A DNA stretch of 7,564 nucleotides, taken from assembly GCA_003558625.1 (NCBI GenBank), contig PWPP01000061.1, forward strand, positions 1-7,564, read 5' to 3'. This DNA is from Syntrophomonas sp. (GTDB lineage Bacteria; Bacillota; Syntrophomonadia; Syntrophomonadales; Syntrophomonadaceae). Each line of letters opens with the position of its first letter. Positions within the stretch are counted from its first letter, which is position 1. Both the position numbers and the translations under genes were made by a program. This document shows, piece after piece, positions 6,464 through 7,564 of the stretch. The notes under the pieces are model-generated. The model had not been told where the DNA came from, did no database searches, and saw only the letters and a list, made by a program, of their open reading frames with translations.

Positions 6464-6789
6464 ACAGGGGACAGCAGAGAGTGTGACAAATCTTCCCAAA
6501 ACAAGCGGTTTCATGCATGACCAGAAGATATCAGACGGTGTGAAAAGGCCCGGGACACGCTGGTAATATAGAAGCTTACCAGAGATCCATTCATATGTTT
6601 TAAAAGAGGTTAGCCACCTTGAGCCGGGGCTAGCCTTTTTATTATTTCCTAAACGCTTGGGATATGTATTTACCCCGGTGCCCAGTATAGGCCGGGAAAT
6701 GCAGCGTGTTTTCCGTTCTAAGGGAAGCAAGCCCCGGGGTCAGAAAAAAGTGGAACCTCCATGTCCTCCGACCGTCTACCGGGTTTTGA
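6464..6789. other. Non-coding gap between convergent LCP and murJ genes
   Basis: This 326-bp stretch carries a clear terminator (6602-6647). It also has a 7-bp hairpin CTGGTAA/TTACCAG (6560-6566 with 6576-6582, 9-nt loop) without a T-run, and a CCCGG/CCGGG pair (6674-6678 with 6692-6696). No gene or RNA family is recognised. A 27-codon frame from GTG 6483 to TAA 6566 has no convincing ribosome binding site. Confidence 0.65.
6602..6647 (+). terminator. Rho-independent terminator, probably bidirectional
   Basis: AGGTTAGCC (6607-6615) pairs with GGCTAGCCT (6628-6636) as a 9-bp stem with one G-U pair and a 12-nt loop. It is followed by a T-rich run to 6647 (TTTTTATTATTT from 6636). The AAAA before the stem (6602-6605) becomes a T-run on the minus strand, so the same hairpin can also end transcripts coming from murJ, as expected between convergent genes. 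Confidence 0.85.
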
Positions 6790-7564
6790 TTAACGCTTCC
6801 GCCGTCGCCATTGGCGCAACCTGTCCAGAGCTTTATGCCGGATGCTTTCCAGCTCTTCCACTTTCAGGGGCAATATCACGGAGGCAAAAACCACCAACCC
6901 CACGGTGATGGCTGTGCCCACATGGAGCAGCTGTTCCTTTAAAGATACCGGCTGCAGCAGAACCTGCAGATAATAACTGCACCCGTAAACCGCCACACCC
7001 ATAATGACCGAGGCCGCCACAATTTTACCCAGGGACAGAAAAAGCTGTCTTTCCGGGAGGGTGTTCAGGCGCCGGCGCAGGAACCAGTACACCAGGACCA
7101 GGTTGAAGACGGCAGCGATGGAAGTGGCCAGAGCCAGGCCCCCATGGGCCATATAGCGGATTAAAATCAGGCTTAAAATCAGGTTGACCAGAACCGAGAA
7201 CAGGCTGATCTTTACCGGGGTCCTGGTATCCTGCAGGGAGAAATAGGTCCGGTTAATAATGGCGTAGGCCCCCTGGGCATAGAGGCCGATGAGATAATAA
7301 TTCAGGGCGTAAACCGTCATCTGGGTGGAGCGGGTGTCAAAAGCGCCCCGTTCAAATAAGAGCTGCACCAGGGGCTGGGAGAGGACGAAGATGCCTACTG
7401 CCGCCGGGATGGTGAAAAAAGCGATCAGGTTCAGGCCAAAGACCGTGGTCTTACCCATCTGGGCATAATCTTTATTGGCCGCCTGTTCCGAAAGGGAAGG
7501 GAAAATAGCGGTGTTGATGGCCATAACGAACAAATTATAGGGCAGAAACATCAGGCTGTTGGCA
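6790..7564 (-). CDS. murJ: Lipid II flippase MurJ (C-terminal part, 5' end beyond window)
   Basis: MurJ (MviN family, MOP exporter superfamily) flips lipid II across the cytoplasmic membrane for peptidoglycan synthesis. About 257 residues are visible of a usual 500 or more. The frame stays open to the window edge (codons for Ala-Asn-Ser-Leu precede the first visible ATG at 7551), so that ATG is internal. The typical MurJ stretch LFVMAINTAIFPSLSEQAA is present, as is a segment like NRTYFSLQDTRTPVKISL between helices. Six or seven hydrophobic helices follow, and the end is strongly basic (RLRQWRRRKR). The gene ends at TAA 6792-6790, convergent with the LCP gene. A related polysaccharide flippase of the same superfamily is possible, but the motifs favour MurJ. 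Confidence 0.93.
   Translation of the reverse strand, partial: ANSLMFLPYNLFVMAINTAIFPSLSEQAANKDYAQMGKTTVFGLNLIAFFTIPAAVGIFVLSQPLVQLLFERGAFDTRSTQMTVYALNYYLIGLYAQGAYAIINRTYFSLQDTRTPVKISLFSVLVNLILSLILIRYMAHGGLALATSIAAVFNLVLVYWFLRRRLNTLPERQLFLSLGKIVAASVIMGVAVYGCSYYLQVLLQPVSLKEQLLHVGTAITVGLVVFASVILPLKVEELESIRHKALDRLRQWRRRKR

Noticed and set aside
6483..6566. 27-codon open frame (GTG to TAA) after the LCP gene
   Set aside because: There is no good Shine-Dalgarno, the peptide is unrecognised, and the position is between a gene and its terminator.
6085..6730. Long open frames on both strands over the LCP repeat tail
   Set aside because: A 24-bp homogeneous repeat keeps every frame without stops. 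The translations are low-complexity (RFRCRSLF-type or AALFSAFG-type) and the LCP frame is clearly the coding one.

Overview
The window is about 7.6 kb of moderately GC-rich bacterial DNA. It carries the end of a lysyl-tRNA synthetase gene followed by a cell-envelope polysaccharide locus. The protein set (class II LysS, CsaB pyruvyltransferase, a TagO/WecA-type transferase, an LCP ligase and MurJ), the strong AGGAGG-type ribosome binding sites and the use of GTG/TTG starts point to a Gram-positive Firmicute. A class Clostridia member of the Desulfotomaculum/Pelotomaculum/Moorella kind seems likeliest, but that is an impression from protein style and not a search result.

Layout: (1) 1-755 (+), the C-terminal half of lysS, followed by a possible weak terminator. 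(2) 756-941, a GC-rich, hairpin-prone leader behind an extended -10 promoter. (3) 942-1358 (+), a small unrecognised membrane protein, then 1390-2538 (+), a GT4 glycosyltransferase, probably one operon. (4) 2502-3605 (-), csaB, convergent with the glycosyltransferase and overlapping it by 37 bp. (5) 3606-3946, a 341-bp divergent region holding a good promoter for the next gene and an unexplained structured block. (6) 3947-5008 (+), the tagO/wecA-like gene, then a 126-bp spacer with repeats and 5135-6463 (+), an LCP-family protein with a repetitive acidic tail. (7) 6464-6789, a non-coding gap with a good bidirectional terminator. (8) 6790-7564 (-), the 3' part of murJ, running off the window.

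The genes form a plausible pathway for a secondary cell-wall polysaccharide. TagO/WecA would load GlcNAc-1-phosphate onto undecaprenyl phosphate on the inner membrane face. The GT4 enzyme would add a sugar, and CsaB would add the pyruvyl ketal that SLH-domain S-layer proteins recognise. The LCP protein would transfer the finished chain to peptidoglycan, while MurJ flips lipid II for the peptidoglycan itself. The individual enzymes are well-known families. The less ordinary parts are the structured csaB upstream region with attenuator-like geometry, a sequence block it shares with the leader at 850-894, a lipobox in the LCP protein, and the 24-bp in-frame tandem repeats in that protein's tail. 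No clearly new biological system is evident.
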